64,000 bases of DNA from positions 199,065-263,064 of the forward strand of contig MU006216.1 in NCBI GenBank assembly GCA_010093685.1. Reading direction: 5' to 3'. The DNA comes from Ophiobolus disseminans. Its lineage: Eukaryota > Ascomycota > Dothideomycetes > Pleosporales > Phaeosphaeriaceae. Made by a program: the position numbers and the translations under genes. Under the pieces are notes generated by a model. That model saw only the letters and a program-made list of their open reading frames with translations. It was not told where the DNA came from and searched no databases. Positions 24,527 through 34,852 of the stretch are shown here, piece after piece. The stretch's first letter is position 1, and every line of letters begins with the position of its first letter.

Positions 24527-27500
24527 ATGCAAGCTCGACGGTCCTCCTCGCCATCACTGTCTCCGCCTTCATCGCCCCCATCTGCTATCCGGCATTTAGG
24601 TGAAGCGAACAGTCCCCGCGAGGCAATCTCTCCCACCCAAACGCTGTGGACTGCCCCCTCCCCGACTCGAACGCTTGGCCACTCGAGCCCGGAGCTTCCT
24701 CCCCTTCCGTCTTTCTCAGCCTTGGGAAACAATCCGCGCACACCTTCTACTGCTGCAAGGCACGAACGGACAGACACTTCGTACTATACGGCTAGTTGGG
24801 GCAGTCCCTACCGGCACCCACCTCCGACCTTCAACCCACAACGCCAAGTTTCGACAAACTTCGGCAGCGACGACCTCGAAGGAGAGTCATCTATCCTTCA
24901 GTTTGGCCTTGGGCATCTTCTTCCTTCGCGACTAGAGATAGAAGAGGAGTCTCCCAACCGGTTCAACCTCGACCATCTGATACCGAGTTTGCAACGGGAC
25001 GCCTCGCCGAACCAGTTCACTCTCGAGCATCTCATCCGCTCTCGCCTGCCGAATCTTGAATCGCCGACCAGAGAGGCACATCCTCTCATAACCACTCCGC
25101 GAGCGACTGATTCGAACCCGACTTCGGCAGAGTGGGTAGAGCAGTTTTTGGAGAAGCGTTGGAACCGGGAGGCAAACGACTGGTGGAGTGAAAACAGTGC
25201 GGAATCAGACAACGACTCGATCGGGGATCAAGTGTTCGATCTTCCGCCACCCCCGAAGAGAGGCCACAAGGCTCAAAACACCAACAAGACCCTGAATCAG
25301 CAGGACTTTTGGCGTCATTTCAGCAAAGACCAGAAGGAAGCTCTCAGCAAGATGATGGCCTCAAAATACGCAGTGGCTGAGCCTACCTCACATTCGAGGC
25401 AAGCATCAGGCACTGGGCCGCCTAACCAGCAACCAGCCAGTGGACGTAACGGCCAAATGGATAAGACGCCGATCTCGCCCTCGATCTTGACTCCCGCCGA
25501 GTCTCCGAAGCTTGCCAATGAATCGGTAGACAGGATATCAGAAGTGGTTATGAGCAAGCCTAACCAAAGCTCTGTTGACAAGCCACTCCCAGATACTCCT
25601 CCTAAGCCTTTGGCGCCAGCTGAGCCTGTTCGTGCACCCGTTCCCCGCGTTCGAAAGAAGGTCATGGTCAAGGGCAAGGGTTGCATCATCTCGATACCGC
25701 GCGATATACCAAGGGGTACTCCTGGCTATCCACCACAGCCATTGAGTGCGAAAGCAGTAGATGCGAAGTTGCGACAGTTGGAGCAGGAAGGTTATGATAC
25801 GCGTGGCTTCAGCACTGGAGGACTACAACCACACAACCGAGCCGTATGGCCCGTCGAAGAGGACGTACGGGTCGAGCGTGCCAACGCAAAGTCACAGTTC
25901 CGTGTTCGCATATCGAAGAAGGCCGAATGGCAGCAATACGTTGATTCGTTGCTAGAAGCGAAACTTGCTGCTCTTGGCGTCAGTATGGGGGGCGAAGAGG
26001 ACATTGCGCTGCCAATGTCAAGGTCGGCATCTGGACAGCTCTTCTCGCCTCCGTTGCCCACATCCTCTGCCGGTAGCCATCGTATGGCTAGACATGGAAG
26101 CATTGTTTCTGGACCCTTCCCTCATGGACCTTCGCCCGGACACATGTCTCGACAGTCTATTGCATCGCCTGGTGCTTTCAACCGTGGCCCTTCGCCAGGA
26201 CACATGTCTCGACAATCAATGGCATCGCCCGGTGCGTTCGCGAACCAACGGCCGGCCATGCACATGCACCGCCATTCGACATTTGGCTCACCGGCAAACT
26301 TCGCTCAGCATGCAATCTCACCTTCTGGTACATGGTCTCCCGGCAATTACTTTGGACCCCAGGACGGCCGAAGTGGTTCGCCTGCTTTACCGTTCAGCAG
26401 ATCTGATCTGGCCGGCATCATATCTCCTGTCTCTCCGTTTGGCATGCGACCCAACCCGCAATTTCCGCCTACACCTACGCAGAGAGATGACTACCTAGTA
26501 CAGATGCAAATCCAGCAACAGCAGCTACAAGCTCAGCTTCTTCAGCAACAGCAACAACAGCTCATGGGCATGCGGCCGTCATCTACCCTTGCTGAGGTAC
26601 CAGAAGACGAAGGCGAGGAAGACGAACTGCCACCCATGAAGCATGCTGCTCAACCTGCAACTGAGATCGTCGTACCGACTCCCCGAGGCCATCGCCATAA
26701 CATCAGCGAGAACTTGGAGCGTGAGGCTGCTGATGCCGAGTACCATCTGGAAGAGGCCATTGACAAGCAATTTGCGGAGGGAGGCGACTTCAGCACGGAA
26801 CCTGAGATGAAGCATCAATACAAGTCCTCGAAAGCGGGCGCTAGCCACACTTGGGAGGACTCACGAACAGTCCTACATCAGCCTCAGCCCCACAGCAGAG
26901 CACATTCGCTTGCCAAGTCTCAGAAGCCTGTGTCCTTCTCGTTCCCTGCGCAGCAGAATCCTCGTGGTGATAGTGACGGTGCAAAGAGCAATGCTTCCGA
27001 CTTGACGAACCCTAGTTTGGAGGATGGTGAAATTCTAAACACCGCGCAAAGCTCTTCGCAGCACTCGAAGGCGCCTTCCCAGGTGTCTAATTCTTGGAAA
27101 GACAACAAGTTTGCATTCAGCAAGCCTTCTTCTGCGATACACAGCAAGCATACCTCTCGGTCATCGATCTCCAAGCTCAATGTCGAGGCCAAGGAATTCA
27201 AATTCAACCCTTCTGCGTCTTTCAATCCGGGATCCTTCTCATCAGGCTTTGGTTTTGCGCCTGCCGTCAAGCCCCCGGCAGAGGCATCGGTGCCACGAAG
27301 CAACAAGCCAAGCGTCGATGGAATGGCATCTTTCAATGTGGCGGCACCTGCGTTCAAACCAGATGTGCCCGCCTTTCAGCCAGGTGCAGCAGTTTTCAAC
27401 CCAGCTGCAGACACTCCTGTATTGAAGACCGCAGTGAAAGCTCCGGAGTTCAAGCCTGCTGGCACGAATGGAACTGCCTTTCCCTCCAGTGGGTTCAACT

Positions 27501-30500
27501 TTTCAAGCCCACCATCGTTCAAACCGGATGCGCCTGCGTTCACCCCTACGGTATCATCCTTCAATCCCAACAAACCAGCTCCTGCTCCAGCCAGCTTCTC
27601 CTCAAAGATCTTTGGGGATGTCAACCTTTCGGCGAGCGATATTGTCAAGCCAGCTTCGCGCTCGAAAGCCGTACCTATCATTCGCCCCGACAATTCACGG
27701 CAAAGCACCCCCGAAAAGGAGGAGGAAGAGCGAGAGGATGCAGAAGGACGCCCCATGCAGGCGGATGGCCGGGAAAAGCGTGCTCGCCGAGGCCGTGGTG
27801 ATGGCGATGATGTGCCTAAGTTTGCTCTACAGCCTCTTCTCGCGCCACAACCACTGGGTGAGATTCAGCAACCTCGAGTCGAGAAGACAGTGCCAGAACT
27901 TAAACCCGAAACCGAATCCGAAGATAAGGAGAACATGTCACCTGAAGGCAAGCGAGCCAAATCGATGCCTAGGAGTCTCGAGCCCATGCCCGTGCAGGCT
28001 GAGGCACCCGCTCAACAAGTTGAGAAGATCGAAGAGGTTGAAGAGCCTGTGAACATGCTCGAGGACGATCGCACACCTGACGCAAGCGACGTGCCGACGC
28101 CTACAATTGAAGAGCCTGAACCACTGACGAAGAAGCATTCGCAAAAGAGTTCACTATCTGCTAGCGCTAAACCTTTCGAGTTCAAGCCACAATTGGCAAG
28201 TGCTGGCTACGACTTTGGATTCCATATCACCAAGCCATCTCAGGTGGATGAGCCTGAGAAAGGACAGACTTCTTCTCCACGGCAAGCTAGTCGTAGCCCA
28301 GCTACCACATACCGACCAAGTGACGATGGATCCTACAAGACCGCGTTCGAGGGTGGAAGGCGCGCTCGCTATCCAGAGAGTGAAAGCGTGGACTTTGATC
28401 ACCTTGGTGACCCCTCATTCAACGATATTGATGCTGTGATGAAGCACATGAACGATGAAGGATCTGACTTTGGCGTCGAACGCGACGAGAACTCATGGGA
28501 TCAGTCTTCACCTCAGAGGACACCACACGAATTTGAACGTTCTGATTTGCAGCCCAGCTTCAAGCTACGAAGTGATGCGCCTAGCCCCAGCCCTCGTAGG
28601 TTGTATGCCACACGCCATATGCAAGGCTCGGCGACATCAGGACAAGATCCATTTGATGACGAGCGTGCCGCGCTGGTTTACGATTCCCCTGTGCACCGTC
28701 TCAATAACGCCGACGACGTACCAGTCAGCGATTGGGATGAAGGCCTTATCACGGATGGAGAGAACAAGATTCAGACCCGTAGTCGCTTCTTCGACCAGCA
28801 CGTTGATGACCTCATGGGCCGTCTTCTACAGTCCCGCCTTGGCCCGCTAGAGCAAAACCTGCATGGCATCCAGGAGGCGCTTGCGATGATGTCGCAACGG
28901 CCTGGTCGTGGCCGCCGAAGCATGTCTACCGGCGAACGACTGGACAGCGACGCCGATGACGAGGATGACGATGCGGGTGTTGACTCCCACTACCGCAACC
29001 GATCTCCAAGAAAAGACAAGAGGCTGGAGAAGATGCGAGCTATTGTCAGAGAGGCGCTTGAGTCGCACCAATCACAAGCTACTGTGCCGCTTCCCGCTGC
29101 CGAGCCCATGCAGCCTGAGACGATCCGGGAGATCGTCACCAATGCGCTTGCGGCTCACCAGCCAACGGCTGCACCTGTCCAACACGTGCCTGCCAACCAG
29201 ATTCGAGCTATTGTTGAGGAGGTCGTTGCATCGAACAAGCAACCCGTTCTTGAGCATGTTGAGCCTGTCAAATCTGATGACATCCGTCTAATCGTGATGG
29301 AGGCGTTCGCAACACACGCACCCCAGCCTCTACCAGCTCCTGTTCCTGAGCAGATCTGGCCCGATGATCTCAAGGCTATATTCGCAGAAGCCCTTTCAGC
29401 TCATCAGCAACAGACACCAGTAACAGAATCGCTTCAGCCCGAGACGATCCGCTCAATTGTTTCTGAGGCCTTGTCGTCCCACCAGCCACCTGCATTACCG
29501 ATCGTGGAACCTGTGCAACCTGACACAATCCGTTCAATTGTTGCAGAAGCCTTGGCGTCCCACAAGCCCGCCACACTGGAAGCACCTGTTGACGTTCCCC
29601 AACCACAGGTTGATCTGTCCGAAATTTACCAAGTTATTGGAACTCTCAAAGCCTCTATCGAGCAGACCACCAATGCTCACTTGAAAGCTGACGACGTTCG
29701 TGACCTCGTCGATGACGCCTTCAAGCGCCAGAGCATGGAAATCGCCAAACGAGAGGAGAGTGAGGCCATCCAAAAGAAGGATAACCGGATTGCGGAACTC
29801 GAAGCGATGCTGAAGGAAGTCACTTTGCGCTCTGAGGAAGATGCTGAAGCCCGTGCAACGCTTGAACTCCGTGAAGCGGATACTGCTCGTCTACTCAAGG
29901 TCACTGAGGAAGAGTTGGCACTTCTGCAGCACGCTGCTAGTCAGGACGAAGACAAGATTCGGATCCTGACAGAAGAGCGTGATATCGCTAGCCGCCAAGA
30001 CGATGAGGTTTTGAATAAGCTCGCTCTCCTCGATTCTGAGAATGAGCAGCTTAAGCTCAAGAATATCGCTTTGGAAAGCTCGGAGGAAGATCTCAAGGAA
30101 AGGCTCAATGCTGTCACCGCTGAAAACGAAGCACTTGCATCCACACTTGAAGAGCATCGACTATCTGCCAGTAAATGGCGCAGCGACGTCCAACAAGCCC
30201 ATGACGAAAGTGCGCAGCTGCGGCAGGCTGTCGACCAGGCCCGCTTCCAGGCTGAGGAATCAACACGTGTCCGCGAGTCCATGCGCACTAAGTTCGAGAA
30301 GTTGCAACAAGATATGGTTGCTGCTTCCCAGCAGATTGCAGCTGAGCGTGCTCAGTGGTACAAGAATGAGGAGTCGTCGTCTACCAAGTACGAGATCCTT
30401 AGTGCTCGTATCGAAGCCGAGGGTCGTACTCGAGAACGCTTGGAGCGAGAGCTGGAGCGCCTAGAGACTCAAGAGCGCGAGGGTATGAGGCTCAGAATCC

Positions 30501-31963
30501 ATCTTGAGCAGACTCAAAAGCATAACGCCCGGCTTGAACAGACTATTGAACAGCTGAGGAACGAGTCAATGGAACATCAGAAGAATGCAGAGAGGTATGA
30601 ACGCGATATGCGCGAAGCGAGGGACGCAGCTCACGTTGAGATTCGCCGGACTCGCGTGCTTATGGAAGCGGACATCGACGCAGCCAACAACCAAGTCAAC
30701 ATTGTCCGACACGATCTTGAGAGCGAGATTGCTCGCGTTCGCGCCGACCTTGATCAAGTCCGTCTCGACGCTGACACTGCGAAAGAAAAGCACGAGCTTG
30801 ATCTGGAAGCAGCGTCTGATGCTAAGAAGCAGGCCGTTCAGGAGGCGCTCGAAAGCAAGAGGCACAGCCTGCAAGAGCAACAGCGGGTCTTTGAGCGCCA
30901 GCTTGAACACATCAACCAGGAGCATGCACGCATCGTGAACTTTGCTCGCGAAGACAGAGAGCGTGCTGAAGCTTTCCATAACGATAAGCTTGCTCTCGCT
31001 GATTCAAAGTCTGAGCATCTCAAGGACAAGATTGATCTTCTACAAGAGAAACTTGTAGTTGCAAAGGAAGCTGCTAGTGCCGCTGCCGCAGCTGCTGCTA
31101 AATCGCCTGCCTATGACACATCGTCTGCTTCTGGCGGCCCGGACAAGATTTCACCTCAAGCCCTCCGCGAATCGATTGCCGTTCTGCAAGAACAGCTACA
31201 AGAGCGCGAGCAACGCCTTGAGTCGCTCCAGCACGAGATGGAAGACCTGGACACCGAAGCCCCGGCGAAGCTCAAGGAACGCGACACAGAAATCAATTGG
31301 CTTCGTGAGCTTCTCGGTGTACGCATTGATGATCTGAACGATCTCATCACCTCTCTCGCGCAGCCGACCTTCGATCGCGAGAAGGTCCGCGATGCAGCAA
31401 TCCGCATCCGCACCAATCTGCAAATGGAGCAATCAGAGAAGGAGCGCCTCATCTCCGGCGGCCAGCAGTCCTTCCCCACCCTGAGCACGCTCTCAAACTT
31501 TGCCTCACCCAAGGCAGTCTCACTTGCCGCAGCATTCGGCAACTGGCGCAAGGGCCGCGGTGAAGCCTCATCTGCCCTTGCTAGCAGTTCCAACGCCAGC
31601 TCACGCAACCAAACACCGTCCCGCGTCGCCCCCCATTCGGCACAATCCTTCCTCTCAGGCCTGATGACACCCCCGACATCAAACCTCCGCCGCACACCTG
31701 ACCTCCCAACCTCGACCTCCCGGCCCGCAAACCTGCGCACCCACTCCGGCAGCTCCAAAGCTTCCACAGACATGGGCTTCCCCGGGCTCGGTAAACAGCC
31801 GCAAACGCCGCCGCTGATGCGCAAGGCTAACTACGATCGCGACGCGGAGGTGGAGCAGTTCAGCGAGAGCGGATTTTACGACGATGAGAGCACTGTTGAT
31901 GGAGAGGTTACGCCGCTTGCGTTGAACTTTGGACGGGAATTGAATCGCAATGAATCGCGGTAG
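24527..31963 (+). CDS. Giant low-complexity / coiled-coil protein (2478 aa), unknown function
   Basis: One uninterrupted exon. Residues 1-880 are Ser/Pro-rich and disordered, with an ordered patch near 380 (VMVKGKGCIISIPRDIPRG), a 20-residue tandem duplication (about 534-573) and a polyGln run near 665-685. About 890-1025 is a field of PAFKPD/SFNP/FGF-like repeats. About 1503-1735 holds eight degenerate repeats of the form IRxIVxEALxxHQ. About 1740-2270 is a long heptad-type coiled coil rich in Glu, Arg, Lys, Gln and Leu. A short conserved-looking block follows (INWLRELLGVRIDDLNDLI), then a Ser/Pro tail. Relatives in other fungi may be labelled 'myosin heavy chain', but there is no motor domain. 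A scaffold or cytoskeletal role is only a guess. Confidence 0.85.
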   Translation: MQARRSSSPSLSPPSSPPSAIRHLGEANSPREAISPTQTLWTAPSPTRTLGHSSPELPPLPSFSALGNNPRTPSTAARHERTDTSYYTASWGSPYRHPPPTFNPQRQVSTNFGSDDLEGESSILQFGLGHLLPSRLEIEEESPNRFNLDHLIPSLQRDASPNQFTLEHLIRSRLPNLESPTREAHPLITTPRATDSNPTSAEWVEQFLEKRWNREANDWWSENSAESDNDSIGDQVFDLPPPPKRGHKAQNTNKTLNQQDFWRHFSKDQKEALSKMMASKYAVAEPTSHSRQASGTGPPNQQPASGRNGQMDKTPISPSILTPAESPKLANESVDRISEVVMSKPNQSSVDKPLPDTPPKPLAPAEPVRAPVPRVRKKVMVKGKGCIISIPRDIPRGTPGYPPQPLSAKAVDAKLRQLEQEGYDTRGFSTGGLQPHNRAVWPVEEDVRVERANAKSQFRVRISKKAEWQQYVDSLLEAKLAALGVSMGGEEDIALPMSRSASGQLFSPPLPTSSAGSHRMARHGSIVSGPFPHGPSPGHMSRQSIASPGAFNRGPSPGHMSRQSMASPGAFANQRPAMHMHRHSTFGSPANFAQHAISPSGTWSPGNYFGPQDGRSGSPALPFSRSDLAGIISPVSPFGMRPNPQFPPTPTQRDDYLVQMQIQQQQLQAQLLQQQQQQLMGMRPSSTLAEVPEDEGEEDELPPMKHAAQPATEIVVPTPRGHRHNISENLEREAADAEYHLEEAIDKQFAEGGDFSTEPEMKHQYKSSKAGASHTWEDSRTVLHQPQPHSRAHSLAKSQKPVSFSFPAQQNPRGDSDGAKSNASDLTNPSLEDGEILNTAQSSSQHSKAPSQVSNSWKDNKFAFSKPSSAIHSKHTSRSSISKLNVEAKEFKFNPSASFNPGSFSSGFGFAPAVKPPAEASVPRSNKPSVDGMASFNVAAPAFKPDVPAFQPGAAVFNPAADTPVLKTAVKAPEFKPAGTNGTAFPSSGFNFSSPPSFKPDAPAFTPTVSSFNPNKPAPAPASFSSKIFGDVNLSASDIVKPASRSKAVPIIRPDNSRQSTPEKEEEEREDAEGRPMQADGREKRARRGRGDGDDVPKFALQPLLAPQPLGEIQQPRVEKTVPELKPETESEDKENMSPEGKRAKSMPRSLEPMPVQAEAPAQQVEKIEEVEEPVNMLEDDRTPDASDVPTPTIEEPEPLTKKHSQKSSLSASAKPFEFKPQLASAGYDFGFHITKPSQVDEPEKGQTSSPRQASRSPATTYRPSDDGSYKTAFEGGRRARYPESESVDFDHLGDPSFNDIDAVMKHMNDEGSDFGVERDENSWDQSSPQRTPHEFERSDLQPSFKLRSDAPSPSPRRLYATRHMQGSATSGQDPFDDERAALVYDSPVHRLNNADDVPVSDWDEGLITDGENKIQTRSRFFDQHVDDLMGRLLQSRLGPLEQNLHGIQEALAMMSQRPGRGRRSMSTGERLDSDADDEDDDAGVDSHYRNRSPRKDKRLEKMRAIVREALESHQSQATVPLPAAEPMQPETIREIVTNALAAHQPTAAPVQHVPANQIRAIVEEVVASNKQPVLEHVEPVKSDDIRLIVMEAFATHAPQPLPAPVPEQIWPDDLKAIFAEALSAHQQQTPVTESLQPETIRSIVSEALSSHQPPALPIVEPVQPDTIRSIVAEALASHKPATLEAPVDVPQPQVDLSEIYQVIGTLKASIEQTTNAHLKADDVRDLVDDAFKRQSMEIAKREESEAIQKKDNRIAELEAMLKEVTLRSEEDAEARATLELREADTARLLKVTEEELALLQHAASQDEDKIRILTEERDIASRQDDEVLNKLALLDSENEQLKLKNIALESSEEDLKERLNAVTAENEALASTLEEHRLSASKWRSDVQQAHDESAQLRQAVDQARFQAEESTRVRESMRTKFEKLQQDMVAASQQIAAERAQWYKNEESSSTKYEILSARIEAEGRTRERLERELERLETQEREGMRLRIHLEQTQKHNARLEQTIEQLRNESMEHQKNAERYERDMREARDAAHVEIRRTRVLMEADIDAANNQVNIVRHDLESEIARVRADLDQVRLDADTAKEKHELDLEAASDAKKQAVQEALESKRHSLQEQQRVFERQLEHINQEHARIVNFAREDRERAEAFHNDKLALADSKSEHLKDKIDLLQEKLVVAKEAASAAAAAAAKSPAYDTSSASGGPDKISPQALRESIAVLQEQLQEREQRLESLQHEMEDLDTEAPAKLKERDTEINWLRELLGVRIDDLNDLITSLAQPTFDREKVRDAAIRIRTNLQMEQSEKERLISGGQQSFPTLSTLSNFASPKAVSLAAAFGNWRKGRGEASSALASSSNASSRNQTPSRVAPHSAQSFLSGLMTPPTSNLRRTPDLPTSTSRPANLRTHSGSSKASTDMGFPGLGKQPQTPPLMRKANYDRDAEVEQFSESGFYDDESTVDGEVTPLALNFGRELNRNESR
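26126..26245 (+). repeat. 60-bp in-frame tandem duplication in the coiled-coil gene
   Basis: Two adjacent 60-nt units (26126-26185, 26186-26245) each encode GPSPGHMSRQS(I/M)ASPGAF plus two variable residues. They differ by scattered substitutions, many of them synonymous, so the duplication is not recent and the peptide appears constrained. Confidence 0.85.
29033..29732 (+). repeat. Eight degenerate ~25-35-residue repeats, IRxIVxEALxxHQ type
   Basis: Inside the giant protein the cores read MRAIVREALESHQ, IREIVTNALAAHQ, IRAIVEEVVASNK, IRLIVMEAFATHA, LKAIFAEALSAHQ, IRSIVSEALSSHQ, IRSIVAEALASHK and VRDLVDDAFKRQ. Most are preceded by Pro-rich linkers with (Q/E)P(E/D)(T/D). The cores would form short amphipathic helices just before the coiled coil. 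Confidence 0.8.
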
Positions 31964-32560
31964 TCCTGTGCCATTTACTCTAGAACATTTTTTTTTCCTT
32001 TGTACTATTTTTCGTAGTGTAGCCTCTACTGGCATCCTTTTCTTTCGTTGAAGCTTCGCTGTTTCTTGTATCTAATATTTACTTTCCTTTCTTTGTATCA
32101 CGTTGCGTTGCACTGTCGTTTGTGCTTTTGGATGGATGGATATACCCCAAGACCGATTGCGGATATTAAATTGTATACTCTGGAAATATTAGTGAGAATG
32201 GAATCAGATTGATATTAGTATGGTTTTAAGACTGCATGTGCATGTGCGTGGTGCAGGCTATGTGTGTTGAGCTATTGCCCTTGTGTGTTAGTGGGAGAAG
32301 AGAAGTATTTGAATTCCCTGGGCAGACTTGATTGGTATGTATTCCAGATCAACTCCATGGAAAAAGAAAGACAATTTGAAACTCCCTGCTCGTGTCTGAA
32401 GCTCTGCTGCCCTCAGAAACGCAACTACCCTAATCTTCGATGGCAGATTGTCCTATCATCCCGACCACAAATATCCCATGGATAACTCTTATACCTCAAC
32501 CTCAACCACCACGATCAATTTCAACCCTCATTCCCCCAATAGGTGGACCACTTTTCCACC
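31964..32560. other. Convergent 3' flanks of the coiled-coil and KMT1 genes
   Basis: AT-rich with T runs (TTTTTTTTCC near 31988) and several TATTA/AATATT stretches, consistent with polyadenylation regions from both sides. I see no gene. Confidence 0.5.
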
Positions 32561-34319
32561 TCAAGTCCAAAGCCACTTCCGACACTTCGCCGCCCCACAC
32601 AGACACGGAATCGCCCCCTCGCCCGGCTCATCCATGCCCTCCCCCTCATCCTCCTGATCCAAATAATCAAACGTCAGCTCCTCTCCCTTAGGAATAAACC
32701 TACACGCAAAGAACGCAATATCATACACCCTGCAGTCATGCTTATTATAGCTCACCGTGTACTGCCGACAATTCGGCTGACAGCAGTGATTTATAAACTT
32801 CGTGGGCCCGCCCATGAACTCGCCGTCGACAACATACAAGTCCTCGTCGGGCAGGTTTTCGGATTCGGCGAACTTGTCGAGGGAGTAGAGGTATGATGCT
32901 TTTGCTTTTGCGTTTGAGGACGCGGTTTCGCGGGCCGTGGCAACGGCGTCGGTGACGATTTCGCCGCGGTACGTGTCGATGAATTGGCCCTCGTGCAGGT
33001 CTTCTTTGGCGCGTAAGCCCCACCCGCGGCCGTCGTTGGCGTTCGTTTTGAAGATTTCGAGCTGCACTGTGCGCCCGAATTGCACGAGTTTGTTGCGGCA
33101 ATAGGGCCCGCAGGCGCACTTGTCGTTGCACTCGTAGATGGGGCGGCGGCTGTTGAGGTAGAAGGGTACGAGGCAGCCAGTGCGCTGGATCTTGGTGCCC
33201 TCTGCGAAGTAGGGGAATTTCTTGGGGAAGCCCATTGTGCCGCCGTCGCGGGTGGTCTGGTAGTGCTGGTACTCGGCAAGCATCTGGGGTGAGGTGATGC
33301 GGGATTCGTCGACGGCGGCGTATTCGAGACAGTCACATTTGCGCGTGTATTCGCAGCCGATGCTGCGGCCCATGTGTGGCGAGCATTGCTGGCAGCCTTG
33401 TTGGGTCTCGAGGGGCATGCGGTAGACGCCTTCGGTCAGGACGTAGTCGGAGATGTAGCGGAATCGGAGAGATGGCGTTGAGGCGTCCACGGTGTTGTAG
33501 AGGTGTATCTGCGGGCCCGGAAGCTTGCCGAGACGGCGAATATACTCTGCTCGGATGTATCTGAGTGCTCTCTCAACTTTCGCAGACCGAGCTGTCCGCG
33601 TCATGTCCGGAGTGGGAACTTTGCGGATGTCGAGACTCGGGATATCAGTACCAGAAAACTGTCTTTCGTCAGCAAGGCGGACTTGAAGCAAGCCACATGA
33701 CACTCACTGGCCGACAGAAGATGAAACCATCATCGTCTGCATCCAAAACGCCGTTATAGACGTCGATAGTGGTAGGTGCAGCTGATGAGACCGATGAAGA
33801 TCGTGATGCTGATGGGGTTCGATTATTTCGAAGCCGATCGAAGGGTGATGCACGTCGTTCTGGCACATCTGTGGTATCTGGGGTTTTGCGTTTCGTTGAG
33901 GCTGGATTTCCATCGATCGATCTCCCATAGTGTTAGTAACGTTTTGTACGGTGAACGATTTCCTTTACTTCGCCCTGGCATCCAGGTAATCCTGTACCTC
34001 ATCGAGGCATCGTACGAGTTCCTCGATAGCATGCCAACTAAGTGGTGGCGTGTTTGTTCTGGTGTCGACCTTCCATTGCACGAGATATTGCTCTTCCTAA
34101 GCGGGCAATATCAGCATGACTGTGCACGGACCACCTGACGCTGGCGGTTGAGGAGGTTATCTTACGGCATCAACGACGCGATTTGATCGGATTCTCTGAA
34201 CCTATAGAGTGAGGGAATTATTAGACGCGTTATTAGAGGTTCGCGCTTGCTCTTACCTTGTCGACCACGACTCGTCGCCTCCCGTAGCCGTTGGTGGGTA
34301 TGACCACCATAACCGGCAT
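32561..34319 (-). CDS. KMT1: Histone H3K9 methyltransferase, chromodomain + pre-SET/SET/post-SET (KMT1/Clr4/DIM-5 type)
   Basis: Deposits H3K9 methylation for heterochromatin. Exons on the minus strand: 34319-34257, 34201-34166, 34096-33969, 33921-33708, 33658-32561; 512 residues. The first three exons assemble a chromodomain (VVVDKVQRIRSNRVVDAEEQ, then YLVQWK ... LSWHAIEELVRCLDEV). Next comes a basic Ser/Arg linker, then the nine-Cys pre-SET zinc cluster (GCQQCSP, CEYTRKCDCLEYA, YECNDKCACGPYC). The SET core follows (GRGWGLRAKEDLHEGQFIDT, KFINHCCQPNCRQYTVSYNK, ELTFDYLD), and a post-SET CLCGAAKC that supplies the last zinc ligands. NHSC is changed to NHCC. The gene's 5' side abuts AT-rich repeat DNA, itself a likely target of this mark. 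The five-exon model is mine; a gene model starting downstream would miss the chromodomain. Confidence 0.9.
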
Positions 34320-34324
34320 CCCTA

Positions 34325-34800
34325 ATGCGCGACATGTTAACAAGGCTGTCTGTATATATAGCTAAGATGCAATATTGTTTCTAGTATAATGTTTGCGACT
34401 ATGTCGTAACGTAGCAAACGATAGAAGGTGGAGTTAAGAAGAGAGGTAACCAACCTTGAGAGAAGCGCGTAAGAAGCACGTAAATTCGGCGTCTTATCTT
34501 CAAGCGTTAGTGACTAATAATTTCTAGTTAGAAATATAGTTTATAGGAAAGCTTAGTTGTGCTAGATATGCGTAGTTGTTGTTGGTGTAGTAGCTGCTAT
34601 CTAAAAGTTTAAAACGCTAGTGATTGCTGCTTAGTAATACTGCTGCTACTGCATAGACTACATTTTATTTAGCCTAGTATTTTAGACCTAGTTGTTTTGT
34701 ATGATTTAAGATAGAAGATTTCTTTGTAGATACAATTATACATAGAGATATCTACCTCTAGAAATCTACCTATCTAAGGCTTTCTCTTGTAAGAGGCTGC
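34325..34800. repeat. AT-rich, RIP-like degraded repeat
   Basis: This stretch directly upstream of KMT1 is rich in TA steps and short of CA/TG relative to its flanks. It has no open frame of note and reads like the TA-enriched product of repeat-induced point mutation. Its border with the following GC-richer LTR-like block is sharp, at about 34795. Confidence 0.5.
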
Positions 34801-34852
34801 AGCCTGCAGCCTTAGTGGATGTTCCTTGGCGGCTTGGCCCATAGCCTCGGTT

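Noticed and set aside
24527..31963. Myosin heavy chain identity for the giant protein
   Set aside because: No P-loop motor domain or IQ motifs are present; only the coiled coil invites the name.
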